Shown here: positions 1-8,826 of the stretch, piece by piece | Layout: each line of letters opens with the position of its first letter | How positions within the stretch are numbered: the stretch's first letter is position 1 | DNA from: an uncultured Caldimonas sp. | Lineage (GTDB): Bacteria; Pseudomonadota; Gammaproteobacteria; Burkholderiales; Burkholderiaceae | Length of the DNA stretch: 64,000 bases | NCBI RefSeq assembly: GCF_946480305.1 | Contig: NZ_CAMLJQ010000006.1 | Span: 147,540-211,539, forward strand | Direction: 5' to 3' | Notes under the pieces: model-generated | What the model was told of the DNA's origin: nothing | Seen by the model: only the letters and a program-made list of their open reading frames with translations | Database searches by the model: none | Made by a program: the position numbers and the translations under genes

Positions 1-752
1 CGCTGCGCAATGTCCTCGCTGTCGACGCCGGATGCTCCCTCGCGTGGCAGCGATTGCGCGGTCACCGCCCTGGCGCCCGCGCCGACGACCACCACCGTGG
101 GGCGGCCGGCGTGCAGCACGCTGGCTTGCGCCAACTGGCTGACCGTGTGTTCGCTGTGCAGTTGATCCGGCCATCCTGCGCGCGAAATCACGCTGGCCGG
201 CGTGTCTTCGGCCCATCCACTTTCGCGCAGCCGGCGCGAAAGGGCGCCCAACTGCTTGCCCGCCATGTAGAAGACTTCGGTATCGGCCGTGCGGCTCGCC
301 TGCAACTCGCCGGTGCGCGTCATGGCCGTCGTCAAGCTCACGCTGCGGCCGCTGCCACGCCGGGTGAGGGGGCGGCGGGTGCCGGCAGCCGCCGCCAGCG
401 CCGCGGTCACGCCCGGAACAACTTCGGCCTCCAGCCCCGCTTCGGCCACCGCTTCGAGTTCCTCTTCCAGGCGACCGAAGATGCTGGGGTCTCCTCCCTT
501 GAGGCGCACCACCAGGCTCGCTGCGCGGGCATGCCGGACGATCAGCGCATTGATCGCTGCCTGCCCGGTGCTGTCACGAAAGCCGCGCTTGCCGACGTGG
601 ATCCACCGCGCGTGCGGTGCCAGTTCGCGCAGGGCCGGATCCGTCAGCGCGTCGAACAGCACCACGTCCGCCTGGCCCAGCAGGCGTGCGCCGCGCAGCG
701 TGATCAGGTCCGCCGCGCCCGGCCCTGCACCGATGAATGCGACCTTGCCCAT
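1..752 (-). CDS. cobA: Uroporphyrinogen-III C-methyltransferase (SUMT), 3' end cut by window edge
   Basis: Makes precorrin-2 from uroporphyrinogen III with two SAM molecules, the first step toward siroheme, the cofactor of the sulfite reductase encoded upstream. The visible 250 codons show the family hallmarks: a glycine-rich GAGPGAADL near residues 8-16, RLKGGDP near 83-89 and PGVTAA near 113-118. No stop is reached before the window edge, so the C-terminus is unseen and a fusion with a CysG-type dehydrogenase/ferrochelatase cannot be excluded; the N-terminus starts directly with the methyltransferase domain. The ATG is 13 nt after the cysN stop, making it the last visible gene of the sulfate operon. 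Confidence 0.9.
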   Translation of the reverse strand, partial: MGKVAFIGAGPGAADLITLRGARLLGQADVVLFDALTDPALRELAPHARWIHVGKRGFRDSTGQAAINALIVRHARAASLVVRLKGGDPSIFGRLEEELEAVAEAGLEAEVVPGVTAALAAAAGTRRPLTRRGSGRSVSLTTAMTRTGELQASRTADTEVFYMAGKQLGALSRRLRESGWAEDTPASVISRAGWPDQLHSEHTVSQLAQASVLHAGRPTVVVVGAGARAVTAQSLPREGASGVDSEDIAQ

Positions 753-765
753 GGCCTTGGCTCGA

Positions 766-2043
766 TCAGAGAGCCGCCTTCACCAGCAGCGCGCCACTGG
801 TGCGGTTGCTGGCGGGGTCGACGATGATCAAGGCACCGCCGACGCGGTTGTCCTCGTAGGCTTCCACCGGCAACGGCTGCTGCGTCTCGACGACCACGTG
901 ACCGATGTCGTTGACGGCAAGTTCGTGCGTGTCGGTGGCTTCCAGCGTGTGGATGTCGAGACGGCTCTCGATGCTGGCGATGCGCGCCTGCACCCAGCGG
1001 TTGCCATGGCGCACCCAGTATTTGCGGCCGACGACGGCGGGTTCGGTGTCGAGCCAGGCCAGCGTGGCGGAGAAGCGGTTGCTGTCCTTCACCGACTGCG
1101 GCGTGGCGATCCAATCGCCGCGCGACACGTCGAGCTGGCGGTCGAGCACGATGCCGGCGGATTCACCGGCGGCGCAGCTGTCGACCACCTCGCCGGCGCG
1201 GCGCACTTCGGCCACGGTGGCCACTTCCCCGCTCGGGAACAGCTGCACCTGGTCGCCAGCCTTGACCCGCCCGTGCGCGATGCGACCCCACAGCGTGCGT
1301 GGCTGGTTGCCGGTGCCTTCGCCTTCGCGGGCAACGTATTGCACGGGAATCAGCAGGTTGCCGGTGTCGCGTTCCTGCGTCGTTGGCAGCGATTCGAGCA
1401 GTTGCAGCAGCGACGGGCCGTTGTACCAGGCGGCGTCGAGGGGTTGCGTCACGTTGTCGCCGCGCAGCGCCGAAACCGGAATGATGCCGGCGACCGCGAT
1501 GCCTGCCTGTTCTGCAAAGCCGAGCAACGCATCGCGCACGGCCTCGAAAGCCGGCTGCGGCTGATCGATCGCGTCGAGCTTGTTGATGGCAAACACGATG
1601 CTCGGCACGCGCAGCAGGTGCGCCAGCAAGGCGTGGCGGCGCGTTTGCGGCAGCAACGCAACGGGTCTCGTGCTGGTGTCGAGCTTGGTGATGTCGACCA
1701 GCACCACGGCGGCATCGCTGCCCGCGGCCGCCGTCACCATGTTGCGGGTGTACTGCTCGTGGCCTGGCGCGTCGGCGATGATGAACTTGCGGTGCTTGGT
1801 CGCGAAGTAGCGGTACGCCACGTCGATGGTGATGCCTTGCTCGCGCTCGGCCTCCAGGCCGTCGGTCAGCAACGACAGGTCGATGGGCTGACCGGCTGCG
1901 CGCTTTTCCAGCGTGTCGAGCTGGTCGGCGAGGATGGCGCGGCTGTCGAACAGCAGGCGCCCGATCAGCGTGCTCTTGCCGTCATCGACGCTGCCTGCCG
2001 TCAGGAAGCGCAGGGCGCGGTGGGGTGTGTTTTCCAGAGACAT
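766..2043 (-). CDS. cysN: Sulfate adenylyltransferase subunit 1 (GTPase)
   Basis: GTPase subunit of ATP sulfurylase; with CysD it makes APS from sulfate and ATP in the cytoplasm. The 425-aa product carries the GTPase signatures GSVDDGKST (17-25), DAPGHEQY (91-98) and NKLD (154-157), followed by EF-Tu-like beta-barrel domains. It stops without an APS-kinase (CysC) extension, which suits an APS-reducing pathway. The chosen ATG shares its A with the cysD stop (TGATG), implying translational coupling; an upstream in-frame extension would run into cysD and is not credible. Confidence 0.96.
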   Translation of the reverse strand: MSLENTPHRALRFLTAGSVDDGKSTLIGRLLFDSRAILADQLDTLEKRAAGQPIDLSLLTDGLEAEREQGITIDVAYRYFATKHRKFIIADAPGHEQYTRNMVTAAAGSDAAVVLVDITKLDTSTRPVALLPQTRRHALLAHLLRVPSIVFAINKLDAIDQPQPAFEAVRDALLGFAEQAGIAVAGIIPVSALRGDNVTQPLDAAWYNGPSLLQLLESLPTTQERDTGNLLIPVQYVAREGEGTGNQPRTLWGRIAHGRVKAGDQVQLFPSGEVATVAEVRRAGEVVDSCAAGESAGIVLDRQLDVSRGDWIATPQSVKDSNRFSATLAWLDTEPAVVGRKYWVRHGNRWVQARIASIESRLDIHTLEATDTHELAVNDIGHVVVETQQPLPVEAYEDNRVGGALIIVDPASNRTSGALLVKAAL

Positions 2044-3002
2044 CAGAAATACCCTTCCTTCTTGCGGCGCTCCATCGAAGCGTCCGAGGTGCGGTCGTCC
2101 ATGCGGGTGGCGCCGCGCTCGCTCACGGTGACGGTCAGCGTCTCGGCGACGATCTCCGCCGGCGTGGCCGCATCGCTTTCCACCGGGCAGGTGCAGGTCA
2201 TGTCGCCGACGGTGCGGAAGCGCACCTGCGCGGTTTCGACGGTTTCGCCCGCCTGGACCGGCGTCACGTCGGTCACCGGCACCAGCAGACCCTTGCGGCG
2301 CACCACCTGACGGTCGTGCTTGTAATAGAGGTTCGGCAGCGGGATGTTCTCGCGGGCGATGTAGAGCCACACGTCGAGCTCGGTCCAGTTGCTGATCGGG
2401 AAGGCACGCATGTGCTCGCCCGGCTTGATGCGCGTGTTGAACAGCGTCCACAGTTCGGGTCGCTGCTCCTTGGGCTGCCACTGACCGAAGCTGTCGCGGT
2501 GCGAGAAGATGCGCTCCTTCGCGCGGGCCTTCTCCTCGTCGCGACGGGCGCCGCCGATCAGCACGTCGAAGCGGTGTTCCTCGATGGCTTCGAGCAGCGT
2601 CACGGTCTGATGCCCATTGCGCGATTCGAGCGGATGCGACAGGCGGATCGTGCCGCGCTTGATCGAATCTTCAAGGTGGCCCACGACGAGGCGCTCGCCC
2701 ATCTCGGCAACACGGCGATCGCGGAACTCGATCACCTCCGGGAAGTTGTGGCCCGTGTCCACATGCAGCAGCGGGAAGGGCAGGCGACCCTTGAACTCGC
2801 CGTTGCCCTGGCTGTTCTTGAAGGCCTTCTCGGCCAGGCGCAGCACGACGCACGAGTCCTTGCCGCCCGAGAACAACAACGCAGGGCGCTCGAAGGCGGC
2901 CGCGGTTTCACGCAGGATGAAGATCGCTTCCTCTTCCAGCCAGTCCAGGTGCCGGCGGTCCAGTTCCGGCAACAGCTTTTCGACGCTCACGGGGGCGTTC
3001 AT
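2043..3002 (-). CDS. cysD: Sulfate adenylyltransferase subunit 2
   Basis: Catalytic ATP-pyrophosphatase subunit of ATP sulfurylase. The 319-aa protein has the PP-loop SGGKDS at residues 45-50 and the PAPS-reductase-like fold typical of CysD; length is normal for the family. Its ATG overlaps the cysH stop (ATGA) and its own stop overlaps the cysN start, so cysH-cysD-cysN appear translationally coupled. Confidence 0.96.
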   Translation of the reverse strand: MNAPVSVEKLLPELDRRHLDWLEEEAIFILRETAAAFERPALLFSGGKDSCVVLRLAEKAFKNSQGNGEFKGRLPFPLLHVDTGHNFPEVIEFRDRRVAEMGERLVVGHLEDSIKRGTIRLSHPLESRNGHQTVTLLEAIEEHRFDVLIGGARRDEEKARAKERIFSHRDSFGQWQPKEQRPELWTLFNTRIKPGEHMRAFPISNWTELDVWLYIARENIPLPNLYYKHDRQVVRRKGLLVPVTDVTPVQAGETVETAQVRFRTVGDMTCTCPVESDAATPAEIVAETLTVTVSERGATRMDDRTSDASMERRKKEGYF

Positions 3003-3796
3003 GCTCGGGCTCCAATCATCGATACGGCGGGCTGGTCATCCTTGACGTGCAGTCCGCATTCCTTGGCGTTCTCGTCCTCCCACCACCAGCGCCCGGCACG
3101 GAAGTCCTCGCCCAGGGCGATGCCTCGGGTGCACGGGGCGCAGCCGATGCTCGGGTAGAACCGGTCGTGCAGCGGGTTGTAGTCCACGCCCTCGCTGGCG
3201 ATGTAGTGCCAGACGTCGCCCCAGGTCCAGTTGGCCAGCGGGTTGTATTTGGTCAGGCCTTTGCTCGCCACTTCGCTGGTGTCGACCAGCGCCACGTCGG
3301 CGCGCGCCTGAGACTGTTCCCGCCGCAGGCCCGTGATCCAGCCGCGCTGGTCGGCCAGTGCGCGTCCCAAAGGCTCCATCTTGCGGATGCCGCAGCAGGC
3401 CTTGCGCAGCTCGATGCTGCGATACATCGCGTCCTGTCCGTGGGTGCGCACGAAGTGGATCACGGCTTCGGTCTGCGGGCGGTAGACCTTGACGGGTGCG
3501 CGCGAGCTGGCCTGTGTGCGTTCAAGCAGCGCCAGTGTTTCGTGGTGCAGGGCGCCGGTTTCGAGCACGAAGACCGGGATGTCCAGGCCCAGTGCGTTGA
3601 TGAGATGCGTGATCACCACATCCTCGGCACCCAGGCTGCTCGCCTGCGTTATCCCGCCTTCGGCCGCGACGCGGCGTAGCAGCTCGGCGGTTTCGCGCAG
3701 CTTGTCGTCGTAGTCCGCGCTCGGCCGGTCGTACAACTGCGTGGCCTTCTGCGGCGCAGCCGCTGCGCCGAGCAGCGACATACCCGGGTGGCTCAT
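2999..3796 (-). CDS. cysH: Assimilatory adenylylsulfate (APS) reductase
   Basis: Reduces the activated sulfate to sulfite. The 265-aa protein has CC near 134-135 and CAPC near 219-222, the four cysteines that bind a [4Fe-4S] cluster in APS reductases, plus the C-terminal ECGLH with the catalytic cysteine near 247. PAPS reductases lack the cluster cysteines, so the substrate should be APS, in line with the absence of cysC here. The ATG at 3796 overlaps the end of the DUF934 gene; a second ATG five codons in is a possible alternative. Confidence 0.93.
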   Translation of the reverse strand: MSHPGMSLLGAAAAPQKATQLYDRPSADYDDKLRETAELLRRVAAEGGITQASSLGAEDVVITHLINALGLDIPVFVLETGALHHETLALLERTQASSRAPVKVYRPQTEAVIHFVRTHGQDAMYRSIELRKACCGIRKMEPLGRALADQRGWITGLRREQSQARADVALVDTSEVASKGLTKYNPLANWTWGDVWHYIASEGVDYNPLHDRFYPSIGCAPCTRGIALGEDFRAGRWWWEDENAKECGLHVKDDQPAVSMIGARA

Positions 3797-4188
3797 GCGG
3801 CCCTCCGCGCGAACAGCGGAGCCGGATGCAGCGCATCGCCCTGGTAGAAGCCGTTGAAGCGATCGAGTTGGCGTCGCGCGGTGTCCGGATCCTGGCCCTC
3901 GCGCAGAACGGCGGAATCGAAACCGCAGCGCTGCATCTGCAGCAACTGGTCGATCAGCACGTCGCCGGTGGCGCGGATCTCGCCTTTGAAGCCGTATCGA
4001 CGGCGCAGCAGCACAGCCTGGCTGAAGGCACGGCCGTCGGTGAACTTGGGAAAGTCCAGTTCGATGCGGTCCGCGTCCTGGAGCGCACCGCTGCGCGCCA
4101 GATCGGCCAGCTCGACGTCGTTGGGAACCCGTAGCGTCTTGACTTGAGCGCCGTCTGCAGGAATGGCGTTGGCGGCAAAGATCTTCAT
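3793..4188 (-). CDS. DUF934 protein of the sulfite-reduction cluster
   Basis: Small (131 aa) protein of the DUF934 family, found next to cysI/cysH in many beta- and gammaproteobacteria and often named a probable sulfite-reduction oxidoreductase. I see no catalytic or cofactor motif; the C-terminal half (RRRYGFKGEI, then QMQRCGFD) is the conserved part. Its biochemical role is not settled; an accessory or electron-delivery function for CysI is inferred from position. The start at MKIFAAN is preferred; an in-frame ATG at 4221 overlaps the cysI stop (ATGA) and would add 11 residues. Confidence 0.85.
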   Translation of the reverse strand: MKIFAANAIPADGAQVKTLRVPNDVELADLARSGALQDADRIELDFPKFTDGRAFSQAVLLRRRYGFKGEIRATGDVLIDQLLQMQRCGFDSAVLREGQDPDTARRQLDRFNGFYQGDALHPAPLFARRAA

Positions 4189-4217
4189 GTCTGTAGTCTC
4201 GTGGGGTTGCCTGCAAG

Positions 4218-6008
4218 TCATTCTTGTGTCGCCAGCGCCTCGGCGCGCGCGTGGCGGGCGCCGTTGGCGGCGGCCTTGAAGGGGTCGTGGCCCACGCGGC
4301 GCAGCGTGTCGATGAAGTACTCGCCCGGCTTGCGCAGCTCGCGATAGACGCGCAGCACCGCTTCGATCGCGTCGGGCACCTCGTCGGCACGGAAGGACGG
4401 GCCCACCACCTTGCCGGCCAGCGCCGGCCCGGAAATGTCGGCGCCGTCAGAGCCGCCCAGCGTGATCTGATACCACTCCATGCCGTCCTTGTCGACGCCC
4501 AGGATGCCGATGTGCCCGCTGTGATGGTGGCCGCAGGAATTGATGCAGCCGCTCATGTGCAGATCGATCGGCCCGAGGTCCAGCAGCTCGTCGAGATCCT
4601 GGTAGCGCTCGGTGATCGCCGCGGCAATGGGCAGCGAGCGCGCGTTGGCCAGCGAGCAGAAGTCGCCGCCCGGGCAGGCGATCATGTCGGTCAGCAGCCC
4701 GATGTTGGGTTGTGCCAGGCCCAACGCGCGCGCGGTCTCGTACAGGGCCGGCAGATCGCTTTCATGCACCCACGGCAGCATCAGGTTCTGTTCGTGCGTC
4801 AGGCGGGCCTCGCCGGCACTGAACTGATCGGCCACGCGAGCCAGGGCGTCCAGCGTGTCGGCATCGGCATCACCGGGCGCAAAACCCACGCGCTTGAACG
4901 ACAGGGTCACCGTCTTCAGACCGGCCAGCCGGTGGCCGCGCACGTTCTGCCGCAGCCAGCGCTGGTAGAGCTGCCCTTGGGTGTCGACCTTCGACGGCAG
5001 GTTGGCCGGCTTGAGCTCGGGGACCACGAAGCACGCCTGTACCCGGTCGAGTTCCGCCTGGGTGATGGTGTGGGGGGCGCCGTCCTGCTCGACGATCGCC
5101 TTGTACTCGGCCTCGACCGCGTCGACGAAGCGCTGGCCCTCGGCCTTGACGAGGATCTTGATGCGTGCCTTCCACTTGTTGTCGCGGCGGCCGTAGCCGT
5201 TGTACACGCGGATGATGGCCTCGAAGTAGTTGAGCAGCTGGTGCCAGGGCAGGAACTCGCGCACCACGCTGCCGATGATGGGGGTGCGGCCCATGCCACC
5301 ACCCACCTTCACGGTGAAGCCCACCTGGCCGTCGTCCGAGCGCACGGCCTGCACGCCGATGTCGTACCAGCCGGTGGCGGCGCGGTCCTCGGCGGAGCCA
5401 TTGAAGGCGATCTTGAACTTGCGCGGCAGGAAGGCGAACTCGGGATGCAACGTGCTCCATTGGCGCGCGATCTCGGCGAACGGGCGCACGTCGAGGATCG
5501 TGTCCTCGGCGATGCCGGCATCGGCCTCGCAGGTGATGTTGCGGATGGCGTTACCGCTGGTCTGGATGCCATGCATGTTCACGCTGGCGAGCAGCTCCAT
5601 CACCTCGGCGGCCTTCGTGATGGGGATCCAGTTGAACTGCACATTGGTGCGCGTGGTGAAGTGACCGTAGCCGTACTTCAGGGGCGGGGGGGCCAGCTTC
5701 AGGCCCGGCTGAGCCGCCTGGAGCGCATCCTGGGTCGCCTGGGCATGGGCCAGCAACTCCGGGGTCGGCCGGTCGTACTCGCGCGCAATGCGGGCCAGCA
5801 CGCTCAACTGCGCACTGCTGATTTCGCCGTAAGGCACCGCAATGCGGGCCATGGGGGCGTAGCGCTGGATGTACCAGCCATTCTGCAGACGCAACGGCAG
5901 CAGCGCCTCATCGGAGAGTTCCCCGCGCTGCCAGCGCTCGAGTTGATCGCGGAATTGCGCCGCGCGCTGCTTGACGAACTGCTTGTCGAACTCGGTGTAT
6001 TGATACAT
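4218..6008 (-). CDS. cysI: Sulfite reductase, siroheme / [4Fe-4S] subunit
   Basis: Six-electron reduction of sulfite to sulfide. The 596-aa protein shows the duplicated nitrite/sulfite reductase ferredoxin-like architecture and the siroheme-[4Fe-4S] cysteines in its C-terminal half, CPGGDFC followed by SGCINSCGHH. No flavoprotein CysJ lies in the window, so the electron donor is unknown (ferredoxin, or a reductase encoded elsewhere). The start is 10 nt after the permease stop, so it is the second gene of the operon. Confidence 0.93.
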   Translation of the reverse strand: MYQYTEFDKQFVKQRAAQFRDQLERWQRGELSDEALLPLRLQNGWYIQRYAPMARIAVPYGEISSAQLSVLARIAREYDRPTPELLAHAQATQDALQAAQPGLKLAPPPLKYGYGHFTTRTNVQFNWIPITKAAEVMELLASVNMHGIQTSGNAIRNITCEADAGIAEDTILDVRPFAEIARQWSTLHPEFAFLPRKFKIAFNGSAEDRAATGWYDIGVQAVRSDDGQVGFTVKVGGGMGRTPIIGSVVREFLPWHQLLNYFEAIIRVYNGYGRRDNKWKARIKILVKAEGQRFVDAVEAEYKAIVEQDGAPHTITQAELDRVQACFVVPELKPANLPSKVDTQGQLYQRWLRQNVRGHRLAGLKTVTLSFKRVGFAPGDADADTLDALARVADQFSAGEARLTHEQNLMLPWVHESDLPALYETARALGLAQPNIGLLTDMIACPGGDFCSLANARSLPIAAAITERYQDLDELLDLGPIDLHMSGCINSCGHHHSGHIGILGVDKDGMEWYQITLGGSDGADISGPALAGKVVGPSFRADEVPDAIEAVLRVYRELRKPGEYFIDTLRRVGHDPFKAAANGARHARAEALATQE

Positions 6009-6018
6009 CGTGGGTTCT

Positions 6019-6786
6019 TCAGTGGATGACCTTTAGTCCTGCCGTCACGAGCGACACGCACAGAAGCGCGCGCACGAGGCGGTCGGGCATTTTGCGGGTG
6101 AGCTGCGCGCCGAGCCAGATGCCGGGAATGGACCCGAGCAGCAGGGCGACCAGCAAGCCCCAGTCGACGTGGCCAAGCGTGGCATGGCCGATGCCCGCCA
6201 CCAGCGTCAGCGGCACTGCATGGGCGATGTCGGTGCCGACGAGGCGACGGGTTTCGAGCTGGGGATAGAGGAACAGGATGAGTGTGGCCCCGATGGCGCC
6301 TGCGCCGATCGAGCTGAGCGACACCAGCACGCCGAGGATCAGGCCGGCGAGCACCGTGAGCGCCGGCTTGCGGTGCTCCGGCAGCCAGCGTTGCAGGCGC
6401 AGCGCCAGCGAGTGCCAGGCTTGCTTGTAGGCGACGGTCACGGCCGTCAGCAGCAGCGCGATACCGAGTGAGAAGGTGAGTGCGCTCGCCCAGCCCTTCG
6501 TCACACCGGTGTAGTGCATCAGCGCAATGGTGACGACTGCGGCAGGAATGCTGCCCAACAGCATCAGCCCCGTGATGCGGTAGTCGACCTGACCGTGACG
6601 GTGGTGTGCGATGGACCCGGAGGTCTTGGTGATGGCAGCAAACCAGAGGTCGGTGCCGATGGCCACGGCCGGGTTGAGCTTGAAGACGGAGATCAGCAAA
6701 GGCGTCATCAGCGAGCCGCCGCCCACACCCGTCATGCCGACGATGGCGCCAACTCCGAAACCGCTGATAACCGCAAGCCAATCCAT
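6019..6786 (-). CDS. TSUP (TauE/SafE) family membrane permease
   Basis: Integral membrane protein of 255 aa with about eight hydrophobic segments; the N-terminal stretch FGVGAIVGMTGVGGGS is the usual TSUP glycine-rich repeat, and a second such repeat occurs near the middle. Members move sulfur-containing anions such as sulfite, sulfonates or thiosulfate. It is the first gene of the sulfate operon, so import of sulfate/sulfite or sulfite export are the likely roles; direction and substrate are inferred. Confidence 0.88.
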   Translation of the reverse strand: MDWLAVISGFGVGAIVGMTGVGGGSLMTPLLISVFKLNPAVAIGTDLWFAAITKTSGSIAHHRHGQVDYRITGLMLLGSIPAAVVTIALMHYTGVTKGWASALTFSLGIALLLTAVTVAYKQAWHSLALRLQRWLPEHRKPALTVLAGLILGVLVSLSSIGAGAIGATLILFLYPQLETRRLVGTDIAHAVPLTLVAGIGHATLGHVDWGLLVALLLGSIPGIWLGAQLTRKMPDRLVRALLCVSLVTAGLKVIH

Positions 6787-6859
6787 GAAAGTCCTTGGTT
6801 TGGGCCCACGCCGACGGCACGCCGGCGGAGGCTGAACGGCGACTGTAGAAGGGCTCTAT

Positions 6860-6912
6860 ATAAAAGAGAACTACAGTTTCGTTTGTTGGTTATCGAATAT
6901 CGTTATTAAAAG
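6860..6912 (-). promoter_or_regulatory. AT-rich control region upstream of the sulfate operon (candidate CysB-type site)
   Basis: The only AT-rich patch here. Read on the minus strand it has two ATAAC boxes 13 nt apart and a TATATA hexamer nearer the permease gene, but no good -35. Activator-dependent promoters of CysB-regulated operons often look like this; assignment to CysB is inference. Confidence 0.35.
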
Positions 6913-6933
6913 AGGCCTTCAACGACCGCTCGA

Positions 6934-6939
6934 TAGAAT
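6934..6939 (+). promoter_or_regulatory. -10-like hexamer TAGAAT, 7 nt before the patatin ATG
   Basis: TAGAAT lies 7 nt before the start codon with no Shine-Dalgarno between them. If used, transcription would begin at or next to the ATG. One of nine similarly placed hexamers in the window. Confidence 0.45.
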
Positions 6940-6946
6940 TTCGGCC

Positions 6947-7867
6947 ATGTTGTGCACCCTCGTTCTGCTCCGCCGCGGCAGTCGCCGGATGGCGGCGGTG
7001 GCCGCCGCCATCGTTCTGGCTGCCTGCCAGACACCTCCTCAACAGCCGCCGGTGACCCCGGAAGTGCCTGGTCTGCCGGCCGCGGCACCCAAACCGCCCC
7101 GTATAGGCATTGCCCTGGGCGGCGGCGCTGCACGCGGGTTCGCTCACATCGGCGTGTTGCAGGTTCTCGAGGAAAACGGCATCAAGCCCGATCTGGTGGC
7201 CGGCACATCCGCGGGGAGCCTCGTGGCCGCACTCTATGCGTCGGGCAAGAGCGGCCGGGAGCTGGTCTCGCTGGCCGACAGCATGGACGAGCTGATGATC
7301 ACCGACTGGTCGTTTCCCTTCCGGGGGGTGATCCGCGGCGAGGCGTTGGCCCGCTACGTCAGCCAGCATACCGGGGGCAAGCTGATCGAGCAGATGAAGG
7401 TACCGCTCGGCATCGTGGCAACCGATCTTGGCAACGGGCAGGGAGTCCTGTTCCAGCGTGGCGACACCGGCATCGCCGTGCGGGCGTCCAGTGCAGTCCC
7501 GGCAGTGTTCCAACCGGTGCGCATCAATGGCCGCGAGTACGTCGACGGTGGTCTTGTCTCACCGGTACCGGTGCGTTATGCGCGTCAGATGGGGGCGGAC
7601 CTCGTGATCGCGGTCGACATTTCTTCCGCGCCCGAAGGCAACCCGGTGGGCGATGCCATGCGGATGCTGCTGCAGACCTTCGCGATCATGGGGCGGAGCA
7701 TCAACCAGCTGGAACTGCGCGACGCAGACGTTGTTCTGTCACCCAAGCTGCCCGGCGTGGCCGGCTCGGACTTCGCAGCGCGTGGCAAGGCGATACAGGC
7801 GGGGCGGGAAGCGGCACAGGCAGCACTGGCGGACCTGAAAGCGAAGATCGCAGCGAAGACCCGCTGA
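6947..7867 (+). CDS. Patatin-like phospholipase, lipoprotein (RssA/NTE type)
   Basis: Probable lipid acyl-hydrolase with a Ser-Asp dyad. The 306-aa product begins with an Arg-rich n-region, a hydrophobic stretch and lipobox LAAC (Cys27), then a Pro-rich linker. The patatin domain follows: oxyanion loop GGGAARG (58-64), nucleophile motif GTSAG (Ser88) and DGG (Asp200). The lipobox predicts anchoring to the inner or outer membrane facing the periplasm. An internal ATG at 6989 would shorten the n-region. The substrate is unknown. Confidence 0.88.
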   Translation: MLCTLVLLRRGSRRMAAVAAAIVLAACQTPPQQPPVTPEVPGLPAAAPKPPRIGIALGGGAARGFAHIGVLQVLEENGIKPDLVAGTSAGSLVAALYASGKSGRELVSLADSMDELMITDWSFPFRGVIRGEALARYVSQHTGGKLIEQMKVPLGIVATDLGNGQGVLFQRGDTGIAVRASSAVPAVFQPVRINGREYVDGGLVSPVPVRYARQMGADLVIAVDISSAPEGNPVGDAMRMLLQTFAIMGRSINQLELRDADVVLSPKLPGVAGSDFAARGKAIQAGREAAQAALADLKAKIAAKTR

Positions 7868-7877
7868 ACGGCGCCGG

Positions 7878-7911
7878 AAAAGAAAAGGGCCCGATGGCAA
7901 GCCATCGGGCC
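7878..7911 (-). terminator. Intrinsic terminator of the phasin gene
   Basis: Perfect 11-bp inverted repeat GGCCCGATGGC/GCCATCGGGCC with a 2-nt centre; on the minus strand it is followed by CTTTTCTTTT. It can also fold on the plus strand just after the patatin stop, but without a T-run there. The 120 bp from here to the phasin stop show nothing else clear. Confidence 0.75.
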
Positions 7912-8038
7912 GAAGGTACCTTGAAAGGAGGGTTTCGAGAGGTACCGAGGAGACAACCTTTCAGGGAGACCGTGAAAACACGGTAGCTCTCAAGATCGGG
8001 ATTCAACCGAGAAGTTCAACCCCGACACACATATTTAC

Positions 8039-8593
8039 TCAGGCGGCGGCCGCGCGCTTGGGCTTGGCGGCTTGTGTGGCCTTCACCGCGGTGTTGGTCA
8101 CGGCCTGGAAGTTGGCTTCGGCCACGTCGGCGGCTTGCTTCGCAGCCTTGTGGACGCTTTCGAAGGCGTTGTTAGCAGCGGCGACGGCCGACTTCACCAG
8201 GGCAACGGCGTTCTCGCTGCCGGCCGGCGCGTTCTTGACGGCGGTGTCGACCACAGCCATGAACTTGCGCTGCGCTTCAGCCAGTTGGGCTTCGGCAACC
8301 TTGCCAACTTCGGCGTTGGTGGCGGCAGCGATGTCATAGACATGGCGGCTGTAGGCGGCGGCCTTTTCGGCGCTGGGCTGCAGCAGGCCGGCTTGCAGGG
8401 CCAGCAGTTCCTGGGCGTCCTTCACCGACAGCACCGCTTGAGCATGCTCGGCAGCTTCGTCCAGCGAGGCCTTGGCGACCTGCACGTTCAGCTCGACAAG
8501 CTTTTCCACGCCTTCAAAGGCCTTCTGCGTCAGACCGAACAGGGTCTCGACATTGGTTTTTTGGGCAGCGATCAGTTGTTCAGCGGTCAGCAT
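8039..8593 (-). CDS. phaP: Phasin family protein (PHB granule-associated)
   Basis: Coats polyhydroxybutyrate granules and controls their number and size. The 184-aa protein is Ala-rich, low in aromatic residues and entirely helical in appearance, starting [12 protein letters not shown] and ending with a Lys/Ala tail (PKRAAAA), as in Burkholderiales phasins of the Phasin_2 family. A clear GGAGG ribosome-binding site precedes the ATG. Monocistronic between a strong terminator and a TGC-rich upstream region. Its presence implies PHB storage by the host. Confidence 0.93.
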   Translation of the reverse strand: MLTAEQLIAAQKTNVETLFGLTQKAFEGVEKLVELNVQVAKASLDEAAEHAQAVLSVKDAQELLALQAGLLQPSAEKAAAYSRHVYDIAAATNAEVGKVAEAQLAEAQRKFMAVVDTAVKNAPAGSENAVALVKSAVAAANNAFESVHKAAKQAADVAEANFQAVTNTAVKATQAAKPKRAAAA

Positions 8594-8627
8594 GGTTCAG
8601 TAACCTCCAGTGGCGGGTTGGGGAAAG

Positions 8628-8714
8628 CTGCATTCATGTTGCGCTGCAGCATGAGTGAAAGTATAGGGGCTGCTTTCGGTGTTGCAAGTCCTTTTTGTTG
8701 CATTGCAGCAATTT
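8628..8714. promoter_or_regulatory. TGC-rich region upstream of phaP, candidate PhaR-binding sites
   Basis: Several clustered TTGC/GCAA and CTGCAG units occur in this stretch (for example TTGCGCTGCAGCA and TTGCATTGCAGCAA). The repressor PhaR binds TGC-rich sequences before phasin genes and is released by PHB granules. The repeats are seen; the regulator is inferred. Confidence 0.5.
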
Positions 8715-8814
8715 AGGGCGTGCCGCCTAGAAGCTGGGCTCCGGCCCGGTTCGGGTTCGAAGTTTGCTGCGGGGCCATGACGCGCGCGTGACGCATGACG
8801 GTTGCGCTTGCGGC

Positions 8815-8820
8815 CACAAT
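8815..8820 (+). promoter_or_regulatory. -10-like hexamer CACAAT, 6 nt before the HDAC-like GTG start
   Basis: CACAAT is followed after six bases by the GTG chosen as start; no ribosome-binding site fits between. It supports the GTG over upstream starts. Confidence 0.4.
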
Positions 8821-8826
8821 GGCCGG

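Noticed and set aside
4224..6029. Long plus-strand open frame opposite cysI
   Set aside because: Shadow of cysI, which carries all its catalytic motifs.
7912..8038. Purine-rich segment with two GGTACC sites as a riboswitch or small RNA
   Set aside because: No stable conserved fold or promoter could be made out beyond the phasin terminator.
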